Source: Adenophora triphylla var. japonica
Lineage: Eukaryota; Streptophyta; Magnoliopsida; Asterales; Campanulaceae
Assembly: GCA_022495995.1 (NCBI GenBank)
Contig: JAFEMH010002098.1
Coordinates: 62,001-126,000, forward strand
DNA length: 64,000 nt
Direction of reading: 5' to 3'
The position numbers and the translations under genes are program-made. Within the stretch, counting starts at the first letter, position 1. Every line of letters starts with the position of its first letter. Below, piece after piece: positions 1 through 10,090 of this stretch. The notes under the pieces were generated by a model, which worked only from the letters and a program-made list of their open reading frames with translations, was not told where the DNA came from and ran no database searches.

Positions 1-876
1 GGCTCCGATTGGATAAATTTGGGTCGGATTCGGGTACGGACTAAGTATTCGGGTCGGATCCGTATAAATCAATTGTTGAAATTTTTGGTAAATGGACTAA
101 AAAAATTTGTTAATTATTTTCTCTTTAAGTGGAGATTTATTTTAATTGATTTGAAAAAAAAAAAAATTTTTTGTATAAATATTAATTTATTAATTATACT
201 TAACTAATTTTTCAATTTTTTTTATATTAAAAATTAATGAAGTATGAATTATTTTTTTTAATTTTAAATCATAATAAAAAATATTCTTTTTTTTTTTATT
301 TCATATTTTCACCTAAATTCATAATTTTTATCTCTTTACATAGATACTTCTTTCATTTGATTTGGACAAAGAAAAATAATTTCCTATTTTAAATAAAAAT
401 TTGTTAATTATCCTTTCCTATTTTTTTTATTTCTTTTCAGTGAAAATTACTTAAATGTGAAGTAAATATTTTAATTATAAATGATATTAATAATAATAAT
501 AATTATATACTAAAAATTTTAATATAATATAAAATAAAAGTGATGGGGTATAAGGGTGATTAGTTTGAATGGTTTTGAATATGTATAAACAAAATTATCT
601 TAATATTTATTTTGGAAATGAGATTGTAATCATTTTAAATTGATAACAAATTATTTATTTCGGATGGGAGGATATATCAAGATGCTATTTATTTGTTAAA
701 ATAAATATTTCAAAATAATAAATTTAAATTTGTCTAAATATTTCATAAATTTATATATATATCCAAAAAATATTGCCCCTTATTTTTATTATGTGTCAAA
801 AAAAATTATATTTTTTATACAGAATAAAAAATATAAATATTAAGATATTATTTAATTGGAAAAAAAAATTTTGAAA
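1..876. other. AT-rich stretch without a gene
   Basis: No coding region is credible here. The first 60 bases carry GGGTCGGATTCGGG-type repeats of the kind found near transposon ends. The rest is AT-rich with long A and T runs. It probably belongs to the Helitron-like element whose 3' end is at 1265-1292, but I could not find the left end. Confidence 0.5.
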
Positions 877-990
877 TTGGACTTGGACTTGGGCCTTGGC
901 CTTGGACTTGGCTCGGCCGTGGCCTTGCCTTGGATGGCCGTGGCCTTGCTTTGGCTCGACCTTGGCCGGGCATGGCCTTGGCCATGTGGG
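877..990. repeat. GGCCTTG/GGACTTG minisatellite
   Basis: A GC-rich island in AT-rich DNA, made of variants of a 6-7 bp unit (GGACTT, GGCCTTG, GGCCGTGGCCTTG). Leu/Gly- and Pro/Gly-rich reading frames on both strands are by-products of the repeat and not genes. Confidence 0.75.
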
Positions 991-1000
991 CGTGGGAGTT

Positions 1001-1050
1001 ATCCCACATCGAAAAATAATCAAAAGAAAATGGGTTGCCTAGGTATATAA
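1001..1050 (+). promoter_or_regulatory. snRNA-type promoter signature (USE + TATA)
   Basis: ATCCCACATCG at 1001-1011 matches the plant snRNA upstream sequence element (consensus RTCCCACATCG). TATATAA follows at 1044-1050, 32 bases further on. In plant snRNA genes a long gap of this order goes with Pol II and a gap about ten bases shorter with Pol III. I do not recognise an snRNA after the expected start near 1075. It may be a transposon-borne copy of the promoter. Confidence 0.4.
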
Positions 1051-1264
1051 TGGCATATTCCTTATAATTTCTTTTTTAAATTGATAAAATACTACAGAAT
1101 TGTATCTAAAGAAATGCATATTCCTTATAATTTCTTTTTTATTTTATTCTTTTTTAATTTTTATGTACTGACAATGTAGTCTTTAAGAAAGTATTCCATA
1201 ATGTATAAATTAATTGAGTTCTTGATTTATTTTATTTTAATTTTTGTCTTTTAAATAATAATGT

Positions 1265-1292
1265 CCCGTGCATCGCACGGGAGTCAATCTAG
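1265..1292 (+). mobile_element. Helitron 3' terminus
   Basis: The hairpin CCCGTGC-ATC-GCACGGG (1265-1281) is followed after seven bases by CTAG (1289-1292) and a T. A short GC-rich stem just before CTRR, with insertion in front of T, is the diagnostic Helitron 3' end. No Rep/helicase sequence is present, so the element is non-autonomous or truncated. Its 5' TC end was not located. Confidence 0.7.
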
Positions 1293-1951
1293 TAAATATT
1301 GAGATAGGATTTGATGTATTGAAGCGAAGCTAAATAGGTAAGAAAATTAATTAGAATTTTTTTAAAAGTGGAGTTTTAAGTATTTCAAATTATAAATAAA
1401 GTATATGTGTATATATATGTATATATATATGTATATATATATGTATATATATAAACGATCCGGTTTCGATATAGTACCGTATATATTTTTTTTTGAAATC
1501 AGGACCAAATCAAATAATATCGGTTCCATAAAAAATTGGAAACAGAAACATACCAATACTATTAGTTTGATCCAATTTTTACAAGTCTGTTCCAGTTATA
1601 TCGGTGCAGTTCGGTTCAACAGATTTTTAGAGCAGCCCTAAATATACAATGAGACCCGATTGTCATACTCAAAACAAAAACTCCCTACCCATTTCGTTCT
1701 CCTACTTTACTTTTTATACTCACACCACTTATTTTTTTCTTAATATCCGCTTATTCACATTTGATAACTTTTATATTGGAACGGAGAGAGTCTTAATAGA
1801 CCCTTTCCAAAAAAAAAAAAAAAAAGAGTTTTTATATTTTATTAATGATAGATAAAGCATCAATTAGACTACATCAAATAGCGTATAAATAAATAAACTA
1901 GCACATGTAATTAACAAGATTCGAACAATCTACCAGCAATATGGAAACTAA
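1293..1951. other. No gene; microsatellite and transposon debris
   Basis: It holds an ATATGT-type microsatellite at about 1402-1453. It also holds a stretch ending in CAGATTTTTAGAGCAGCCCTAA (about 1620-1641) that looks like a decayed hAT-type MITE end. No coding region is supported. Confidence 0.5.
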
Positions 1952-2640
1952 GGTAGCGTTTGGTTGGAAGGAAAGTGGGGGAAAGGAATGGAAAACTCCC
2001 TCTTTTCCATTCCTTTCCTCCGTTTGGTTCAAGCTTTTTAAAAAAAAAAATCCGAAGGAAAGTTGAATTCCTTCAAATGAAGGAATTCAACTTTCCTTCA
2101 TAAAATCGATGGAAAGTTCAATTCCTTTGGGAATGGAAAAAAAAAATTTTTTTTGACCAAAATACCCCCAAACCCTACCCACTCCTACCCCCTACCCAAA
2201 TTCCCTACCCAAATTTCCACCCACCCCCCACCCCCCACCCCCACGAATTTTTTTTTTTTTTTTTTTTTTCTCGCCACCCTCCCCCCCCCACCCCCACCCC
2301 CACGAAATTTTTTTTTATTTTATTTTTTTTTTTTCCGCTCTACCCTCCCCTCCACCCTACCCCCACCCCCACACCCCCACCCCCCACCCCACCCCCCACA
2401 CCCCACCCCACCCCCACCCCCCACCCCACCCCACCCCCCACCCCCACCCCACCCCCACCCCCTCCCAAATTTTTTTTTTTAAAAGGGTAAATTGGTCATT
2501 TTGAATGACAATTCCATTCCATTCCGTGCCAACCAAACGGAGGGGGTTAACCAGTTTTTTTCCATTCCAATTCCTTAAGGAATTCAATTCCATTGACAAT
2601 TCCATTCCTTCACTTTTTTTCCACCGAACCAAACGTCCCC
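1952..2640. mobile_element. PIF/Harbinger (Tourist-like) MITE
   Basis: The ends GGTAGCGTTTGGTTGG and, inverted, GGGGACGTTTGGTTCGG form terminal inverted repeats flanked by TAA at 1949-1951 and 2641-2643, the TWA duplication of PIF/Harbinger. Inside are a near-perfect hairpin at about 2063-2096 and a long C/T-rich tract (2200-2470). The Pro-rich frame in that tract is not a gene. Confidence 0.75.
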
Positions 2641-2643
2641 TAA

Positions 2644-3060
2644 TAGTTGATACCACTAAAACTAAAACTAAAGTTCATTGATTATTTTATTAGACCCCTA
2701 TGTAATACTCATAACTAAAATTCAATTAATATTCTTTATCCCATTTTCTCTGTCATACCTCGTTTTTCATAACCAGAACACCTAGTTCACAAACACTTTT
2801 TCTCAATTTTTCTGCAAATAGTAAGTGTGTAATTTGTAATTGAACATTTAGACGAAGTGAGTAATATATTTTACTTATTTATACATAATTTGTAAAATAC
2901 AATAGAAAAATTATATTAACAGTATTTCTTTATTTAAATATAATATTTGACACTAAGTTTAAAACAAAGTAGAAATAAAAGTGTGATATTTTATTACGAG
3001 AGAGAGGGAGCATTTATTATCAAAATATATAGAACATATATTTTAGCAATCCAAGAGTAT
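2644..3060. other. AT-rich flank before the sulfotransferase remnant
   Basis: No gene or clear repeat. It is probably distal promoter sequence of the sulfotransferase remnant, later split by the MITE at 3064. Confidence 0.35.
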
Positions 3061-3063
3061 TCA

Positions 3064-3255
3064 TGCTCCGTTTGTTTGTTTGGGGGAAAATGTTTTCCGA
3101 AAAACATTTTTCTCATTTTTCGATGTTTGTTTCGCATCAGAAAATGGGAAAAACTTCATTTTTATCTTATTTTCCGAAAAATATTTTCATTTTCCGGAAA
3201 ACATTTTGCCGGAAATCATTTTTCGGAAAATGTTTCACGCTAAACAAACGGAGCC
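3064..3255. mobile_element. Small Tourist-like MITE (GCTCCGTTTG family)
   Basis: A 192-bp element with ends TGCTCCGTTTGTTT and AAACAAACGGAGCC, flanked by TCA at 3061-3063 and 3256-3258. The interior is rich in TTTTCCGAAAA palindromes. It is related by its ends and these palindromes to the larger element at 25508-26585. It lies about 130 bp upstream of the sulfotransferase start. Confidence 0.75.
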
Positions 3256-3387
3256 TCAGTTGTACTTTATTTTTCAATTTCATTGACTCCATCCAAAAGA
3301 CAAGTTATATTTGTGTGCCTAGAGCAATATAAATTACCATGATGGTTGAGCTTTTGAGTAGATCATATAGAAACCTTTTGATCAGCC

Positions 3388-4654
3388 ATGACAACCTCAA
3401 GTTATTTTTCAATGTCTAAGCCCAAGAACGAAGACTACTATAACGAAAATGAGAGAGTTGGAGAGGTAATTTCAAGCCTTCCCAAAGCTAAAGGTTGGGT
3501 AACTCATTATCTTTACAAGTACCAAGACCATTGGTACATGTATTCCTCCCTTGAAGCAACAATCTTAGCACAGCAAAATTTCAAATTCCAACAAGCTGAT
3601 ATTTTGGTGGCAACAAATCCGAAATGTGGTACAACATGGGTCAAGTCCCTTGTCTATGCAATAATGAATCGCGCGACTTACCAAAATTACTCTACTACAC
3701 CCTTTGCTCATAATAATCCTCATGCACTTGTTACAAACATTGACTCTCCATTTTTCCAAAAGTTTGCCTTAGAAAAGCTTGAAACTATGTGCTCGCCGCG
3801 CCTCTTTGGGACCCACATGCCGTACAATTCACTGCCCGAGTCTGTTATTAGTTTGGGTTGTCGAGTTGTGTACATGTGTCGAGATCCAGAAGATATGTTT
3901 GTTTCAATGTGGCATTTCTTTGACAAGTTACATGACCCGGAGACTTCGCTAATACCATTGGAAGAGGCATTTGACTTGTTTTGCCACGGGATATCCTACT
4001 TGGGACCGTATTGGGATCATGTTTTAGGGTATTAAAAAACAAGTTTGGAATGGCCGGAGAGATTTATTTTCATGAAGTATGAAGACATGAGAAGTGATAG
4101 TGTTAATAATGTGAAGAGATTGTCAGCGTTCTTGGGCAAACCTATCTCTTTGGAAGAAGAAGCAAAAGGGGTAATTTCGGAAATTATAAAACTTTGCAGC
4201 TTCGAAAATATGAGCAATCTGGCCAGGTGAGTACAAATAGTAAGCTTTTTGGAGAGTTGAAGAGTGATATACTCCTTTTGTGTCGGGTCAATGGTCACCA
4301 AAAAATTGGGCACAATAACTAAGAAAAAGGAAAGAATCTTCACTATTCCCTCCACTTATTCTCCCTCCTACATTATTTTAATACTCACAACACCATTATA
4401 ATTTACTATTCCCTTCACTCATTCTCTCTCCTATTTTACTATTACACTCTCAACATTCTTTCCATTTTGAGCAGTCTTCAATCACGTAAGACGACCCAAA
4501 AAAAAAAAAAAGTCTTCATTCACCCGACACGGAGGGAGTATTCTATAGGAAAGGTGCAGTTGGGGATTCTAAGAACTATCTCAATGTTAAAATGATGGAG
4601 CGGCTTGACCAAATTACAAGGAAAAAGTTTCATGGTTATGATTTTGGATATTAA
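3388..4654 (+). pseudogene. Cytosolic sulfotransferase (SOT) pseudogene
   Basis: Intact members transfer sulfate from PAPS to hydroxylated small molecules such as flavonols, steroids or jasmonate relatives. The reading frame from ATG 3388 shows the family landmarks: PKCGTTWVKSL (PAPS loop, usually PKSGTTW), GTHMPYNSLP with the catalytic His, CRDPEDMFVSMWHF, GPYWDHVLGY, WPERFIFMKYEDM and FENMSNL. Three lesions are visible. TAA at 4033-4035 stands where the family has Trp. A +2 shift at about 4213 moves VSTNSKLFGELKSD out of frame. A Stowaway MITE splits the last part at 4270-4540. The C-terminus resumes at about 4541 as FYRKGAVGDSKNYL and ends HGYDFGY before TAA 4652-4654. There is no intron. 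Family membership is certain, the substrate unknown. Confidence 0.92.
4270..4540. mobile_element. Stowaway MITE inside the sulfotransferase
   Basis: The ends TACTCCTTTTGTGTCGGGT and, inverted, TACTCCCTCCGTGTCGGGT are the Stowaway TIR with a TA duplication at each side. The sulfotransferase frame stops at SD just before it and resumes at FYRKGAVGD just after it, so the insertion point is exact. Confidence 0.88.
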
Positions 4655-5236
4655 GCTAGCTAGCTAATTCCCCCATTTATGCTTGACGTATGCGTCTTAC
4701 AAATTATATATAAATATTAAAGAGAATAAATAATCATATTTGTTGTTGAATAGAAGTATTATAATGTTTGTTGTGTTTATCCAGATTCTTGTATAAATAA
4801 ATCTAAGCCACTAATTCTAAAACGAAGATGTAATCTTGGTCATTGCAACAAATGCACTGTGCAGCAGTCTCAAATCCTCTTAAAATTCTAAAAATAAAGG
4901 GACAGTTTCAAATAGTTCAAAATTTTATTAGAAACGACCCCAATAACACATATTTTGGAAATTGACCAGCAGATACTTATTGTAATATTTTGTTGGACAC
5001 ACGTGTCCCAACAAATTAGAGGAAATTACATTTGTACCAATCATTTAATGATTTGGCACACGTAGAAAAATTCCTCCCAACTCTCTTGCACTTTCTCTCT
5101 CCTATTTCTCTCTCTTTCTTTTTTATCCTCTCAAAATTTTAGAATGAGATATCTTAAAAGTCTTAAGTAAAAAAAAATTCTGAACCCGACTTTGTGTTCG
5201 TATTGTCAATACGAATCAAATTATTATAATCAACAT
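4655..5236. other. 3' flank of the sulfotransferase remnant
   Basis: No gene. The first 150 bases recur in the second 3' copy beginning at 6779. The bases at 5228-5236 (AATCAACAT) are the target duplication of the next element. Confidence 0.5.
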
Positions 5237-5873
5237 GAGTAGGTCTGCTGAGAAACGCGTTTCTCCATAACTATGGAGAAACGCGTTTTTAATAGCCAGA
5301 AACTATACATTTGATAACCAGAAGAAAATTTCTGGATATCAGTCTCAAAGGGTTCTGGATATCCAGAAGCTTTGGAACGGATATCCAGAAGCCTTTGGGC
5401 GAATATCCAGAAACATATTTGAAGCCAAATCCAAGGCCAAGACCACAAATTGCTTATTGAAGGTTTACGGATATCCGTAAACCTTCAAATGTATATCCGA
5501 AACCATCAAATGAATATCCGAAACATATTTGAAGCCAAATTCAAGGCCAAAACCGTAAAATGCTTATTGAAGGTTTTCGGATATCCGTAAACCTTCAAAT
5601 GTATATCCGAAACCATCAAATGAATATCCGAAACATTTTGAAAGTTTCGGATATCATTTTGAAGGTTTCTGGATATCACTTTCATAAGCTTCTCGGATAT
5701 CCTTTCAAAGGGTTACGGATATCCGTAACCTTTGAGATCGATATCCAAGTAACCATGTGACAAGGTCATGGCCAATACAAAAAGTTTCTGGATATCCTTT
5801 CAATAGCTTCTGGATACCCGTAACCCGTTTCTCCATAACTTATGGAGAAACGCGTTTCTCCCTAGATTTTACG
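5237..5873. mobile_element. Mutator-type MITE, GAGTAGG family, copy 1
   Basis: A 637-bp element flanked by the perfect 9-bp duplication AATCAACAT (5228-5236, 5874-5882). It begins GAGTAGGTCTGCTGAG. Both ends carry a palindrome around CTCCATAA in which GAGAAACGCGTTT meets its complement. The interior is an array of GGATATCC palindromes in two arm types, TACGGATATCCGTA and CTGGATATCCAG. There is no transposase; the 9-bp duplication points to a MULE source. Related copies are at 47427 and 51634. Confidence 0.85.
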
Positions 5874-5934
5874 AATCAACATATAATCCGGAGCAACTTT
5901 GAGAAATTCGTAATTGTTGCAAGTTCGTAATTAT

Positions 5935-6745
5935 TTTTGTGAAATTCACAATTGTTTATTACTGTTGTTCAAAAAACAACTAAAAGAAATTCATCGTTAT
6001 TTTAGTTAAGTTCATAATTTTTTCATGAAAATGACTACCATTTTACTTAATTAATAGTTGTTTTTTATTAGTCTTTTATTACATCTATTTTTGCATTTTA
6101 TGAAATTATTTGACATACTCCCTCTGCCCCATAAAACCTTACCCATTTAAATATTTTTGGCGTCCCACTTTAAAGTCACACTTTTCTAAAAAGGAATTTT
6201 TTTAATACTTCTTTATTTATGAGACCCACTTGTCATACTCACAACACTTTTCAAATTTACTATTCTCTCCACTCATTCTCTCTCCTCTCACTCACAACAC
6301 CTACTTTAATAACATTATTCCTTATTTTCCGTTCTCAACAGTAAATGTCTCATGTTTTATGGGACGGAGGGAGTATTTGTTAAGTTAATACTTGTTTTTA
6401 GTTAAATTCATAATTTTTTTAGCCTTTTATTGCCTCTATTTTTGTAATTTTATTAGATTATTTGACATATTTGTTAATTTACATTTGTTTTTCGTTAAAT
6501 TTACAGTTGTTTTTAGTTAAGTTTACAGTTGATTTTAGCCTTTTATGCCTCTGTTTTTGTTATTTTATGAGATTATTTGACATGACTATTAAGTTCATAG
6601 TTATTTTTAGTTAAATTCATAATTGTTTTTTGTCTTTTACGCCTCTATTTTTGCTATTTTATGAGATTACTTTACATAATTATTAAGTTTACAGTTATTT
6701 TTAATTAAATTCTTTTATCTTTTATGGCTTTTATTTTTGCTATGT
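5935..6745. repeat. Degenerate tandem array, roughly 100-130 bp units
   Basis: Repeated blocks of the type GCCTCTATTTTTG followed by TTTTATGAGATTATTTGAC and TTTTTAGTTAAATTCATAATT occur about five times, interrupted by the Stowaway at 6116-6375. No coding potential. Confidence 0.6.
6116..6375. mobile_element. Stowaway MITE
   Basis: The ends TACTCCCTCTGCCCCATAAA and, inverted, TACTCCCTCCGTCCCATAAA match over the whole Stowaway TIR, with TA at both borders. The interior has the ACTCATTCTCTCTCC stretch common to this family. Confidence 0.88.
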
Positions 6746-6778
6746 TATCATCATTTTCACTTTGAATAAAAACAATTC

Positions 6779-6872
6779 TGACCAAATTACAAGGAAAAGG
6801 TTTCATGGTTATGATATTGGATATTAAGCTAGCTAATTCCCTAATTTATGCTTGAGGCATAAATTTTAAAAA
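6779..6872 (+). pseudogene. Second sulfotransferase 3' end (fragment)
   Basis: It encodes DQITRKRFHGYDIGY and a stop, matching the DQITRKKFHGYDFGY terminus at 4609-4654, and continues into the same 3' flank. The copy is split: after the Helitron (6873-8821) it resumes at 8822-8916, and after the Harbinger MITE at 9364 with GATTCTTGTATAAATAAA. It shows a former tandem pair of sulfotransferases or a segmental copy of one 3' end. Confidence 0.8.
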
Positions 6873-8821
6873 TCTATATATGCATAATTGTTGAAGTTCA
6901 TTGAGCACTTTAACAACCCCATTTTTCCTCCAAAATATTGATGATTTTAAAATATTGGTTTTGCTTCAAATCTACTAATCAAGAAAACAATTAATTATCT
7001 TTAAATTAACCTAATTACCCTATTTCCTCACCTATAAATTAAATGCAAGTTACTTCTTTCTCTTATTCATTATACCTAAACCCCTTTATTTACAAATTCA
7101 TAAATATCATTACTTTGCAAACTTTTAGTTTTGCAAGTTAAAAATGAAATATGAAAAAACAATGGTAAAATTAAATTTAGAAACACATTTAGGGATTAAA
7201 AAGATGATTTATCTTGGGATAAAAATGTAGTTTATTTTGAAATGTGGGTAATAGTAATAATTGTCTTTAAAAAAAAAAGACTTAAGAAACCTACAAAGCC
7301 AACAATTATTTTGGACATGAAATCCTTTCATTTAATAAAATGATATTTTTGACTTATTATAAATTTAAAAAACTATCTTGGATACAAATTGTACAACATT
7401 AGTATTTTTCAGGTTTTAAAAAAATAAGAAAAATATTTTATTCTTAAATAATATAAAAATAAAGAAATTTTTATAACTTTTTTGTTATAGTTCAACCTAA
7501 TAATTACATCTCTTTTGATTTATAAACTTGAATTATTTGTAATAAGAAATAAATTATACTCTCTCCGTCCCAATAAAAGCTTCACCAATTATCCAAAAGG
7601 GTGTCCCGTTAGAAGCTTCACCTTTTCTAAAATGGCAAAGAATCTTTACTATTCCACCCACTAATTCTCTCTCCTTTTCACTTTTATACTCACAACACTT
7701 TTCAAATTTATTATTCCCTCCACTCATTCTCTCTCATATTTTACTTTTACATTCAAAACATTTTCTCTACTTACCTTTTTCCTTAATTTGCGTGCCGACC
7801 CAAAATGGTGAACATTTTATTGGGATGAAGGGGATATGTTTGAAAAAACATGTATGTGTAACTCATTAAGTTTTTTTAAATGGTTATTGATTATGTATAA
7901 CAATGATATTTATATATTTTTTTTCATTTTTATGAAATGTATAATGTCTTTTAAAATGAAAATAGTTATTAATTATATTTATGAATTTGTAATATTATTA
8001 AAATAATGTGATGATATATTTTTGTTGAATTTTTTTTTTATATTTTCTTAAATTATTATAAAAACTTTTTTTTTATTAATTTCTTCGAACTGAGTGGTTT
8101 TCTTAGCTAATAGTTATAATGTAGATTTTTTTAAAAGAAAAATAGGCTTGAAATCTTATTTATCTACTTTTTTAAGTCAATTTTTGAGTTTATTATTGAT
8201 AATTTATTTTTTAATTAAAACTTCAATAAAAGAATAAAATAAAACTTAGATTCCGTTGTTTATTGAACCATATTCTTAAATAATAATATATATTTAAGTT
8301 TAAATAAATGTTATTCAGGTGAACTTTCACAAATAAAAAAATTGATAGACAAAAAGTATAAGAAAAGATTTTCAAAAACTGGGATAATTAATTTGCATAA
8401 AAATTTAAGTTGATTTTGTTTGGATTATAAATTTTTTATTTATTTCTAAAATAATAAATAATGGTTTCTTAAGTATTTCAAAATATTTTCTAAAAAGATC
8501 TTTTTTATATTGTTTTTTAAAATAAAAACTATAAGATAATATTTTTTAAAAAGAAAACTATTTTATAATATTGGTTAGAAAATATAAAGTATGACCATTT
8601 AAGATTATACCAAAAAATATATATATATATATTAAGACACGAATTAATGAAAAAATAATAGAGTTGTTGATAATATTAATTACTCAGATATAAGATAATT
8701 ATTTCTAATTAATGATAGTCATGCAAATAAAATGAGATTGATATAGAAACTATTTTGATTTAGTTCATGTTATCTATTAAAGCTTTTTGATCTTCCGTTT
8801 AACGCACGAATGTTATACTAG
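6873..8821 (+). mobile_element. Non-autonomous Helitron, 1949 bp
   Basis: It starts TCTATATATGCATAATTG after an A and ends in a weak hairpin (CCGTTTAACGCACG) followed by TGTTATACTAG before a T. Removing it rebuilds AAATTATATATAAA, which is exactly what the other sulfotransferase 3' flank has at about 4700, so both ends are confirmed by an empty site. No open frame; very AT-rich. A Stowaway sits inside it. Confidence 0.85.
7557..7836. mobile_element. Stowaway MITE inside the Helitron
   Basis: The ends TACTCTCTCCGTCCCAATAA and, inverted, TATCCCCTTCATCCCAATAA with TA borders. It inserted after the Helitron or was carried with it. Confidence 0.8.
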
Positions 8822-8992
8822 TTATATATAAACATTTAAGAGAAATAAAATCGAGAATAATTAATCATATTTGTTGTTTGAATAAAAGTACTATAATGTT
8901 TGTTGTGTTTGTCCATTTTATTCATAGATATTTATAGGTAAGTAACCGCTTTAGTAATGTTGAGATGAATGTCTGCCTCTATAATCTAATAA

Positions 8993-9360
8993 GAGCATTT
9001 TAATTCATAAAACTTCAATCCCATCCATCTCTCCTCCATCTCAGCTTCACGTCAGCAGTCATCAAAAATACAACTTCAAACAATTTTGTCTTCATTCATG
9101 ACAAAAGTCATCAGTTTCTCTCTCCTACATTTATTACTATTATATATAATTATTTCAATATTCTTGTATTTTTATTATTTTTTATATGTTAATTGCAATT
9201 TTTGTAAAAAAAAAAAAATTAATCCCAAGCCGTGAAGTGTGGCTTCTGCCAAAACAAAAATGACAAAAGTTATCCATGACTTTTAAAAAGTCATGGATGT
9301 GAGACGTCTCCATTGCTAAGTCACCCACGCCATGAGTTTGTGCCATGAGTGTAGATGCTC
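8993..9360. mobile_element. PIF/Harbinger-type MITE, 368 bp
   Basis: It begins GAGCATTTTAATTC and ends GTGTAGATGCTC (inverted GAGCATCTACAC), with TAA on both sides (8990-8992, 9361-9363). GAGCATCT ends are typical of PIF/Harbinger MITEs. It interrupts the second sulfotransferase 3' flank. Confidence 0.7.
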
Positions 9361-9504
9361 TAATAAGAATCGAGATTCTTGTATAAATAAAGTGAATATC
9401 TCTTGTAAAACGTATTCTGCTCGTCTGAGCGTAGAACATGTTTTTAAATAGGTGTGGTGGCATTTTTGTAAATAAATAGAACTTCTCAAAATGTGCGGTG
9501 GCAT

Positions 9505-10090
9505 TTTTGTAAATAATTGAAACTTATAAGAGGCACTTTTCTACACAACAACAGGCACATTTTAACATTGTAAATAATTGAAACTCACCTGGCACTTTTT
9601 GATACTGCAGAAGGCACTTCTGAATACTACCAGAGGCATATTTTAACACTACAACAGGCATATGTTTTTTAATTCGCTTTGACACTTTTCAATATTACAA
9701 CAGACATTTTTCAATATTACCAGATGCACTTTTCAATACTACAACAGGCACTTTTTAACACTACAATAGGCACTTACCTGGCACTTTTTGATACTGCAGA
9801 AGGCACTTCTGAATACTACAAGAGGCATATTTTAACACTACAACACAACAGGCATGTGTTTTTTAATTCACTTTGACACTTTTCAATATTACAACAAACA
9901 TTTTTCAATACTACAAGAGGCACTTTTCAATACTACAACAGGCACTTTTTAACACTACAACAGACATTATTTTTCAACAATATCATCGCATTATTTAACA
10001 TTACAACCGATTTAAATGTGTTTATTAGTGTCATAATAGAATAGGCACTTTGTTTATATTGTAACTGGCACTTTATTGTATTAGAAAAGG
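9505..10090. repeat. GGCACTTTTNAATACTACAACA minisatellite
   Basis: About two dozen diverged copies of a 20-23 bp unit, with a higher-order period of 189 bp (the ACCTGGCACTTTTTGATACTG block at 9587 recurs at 9776). The complement resembles the AGTGCCAGTAGTGGTG units at 21170 and 25188, so the three arrays may share an origin. Confidence 0.8.

Noticed and set aside
2153..2482. Pro/Thr/His-rich frame on the plus strand and Gly/Trp-rich frame on the minus strand
   Set aside because: Both are direct translations of a C-rich tract inside the Harbinger MITE.
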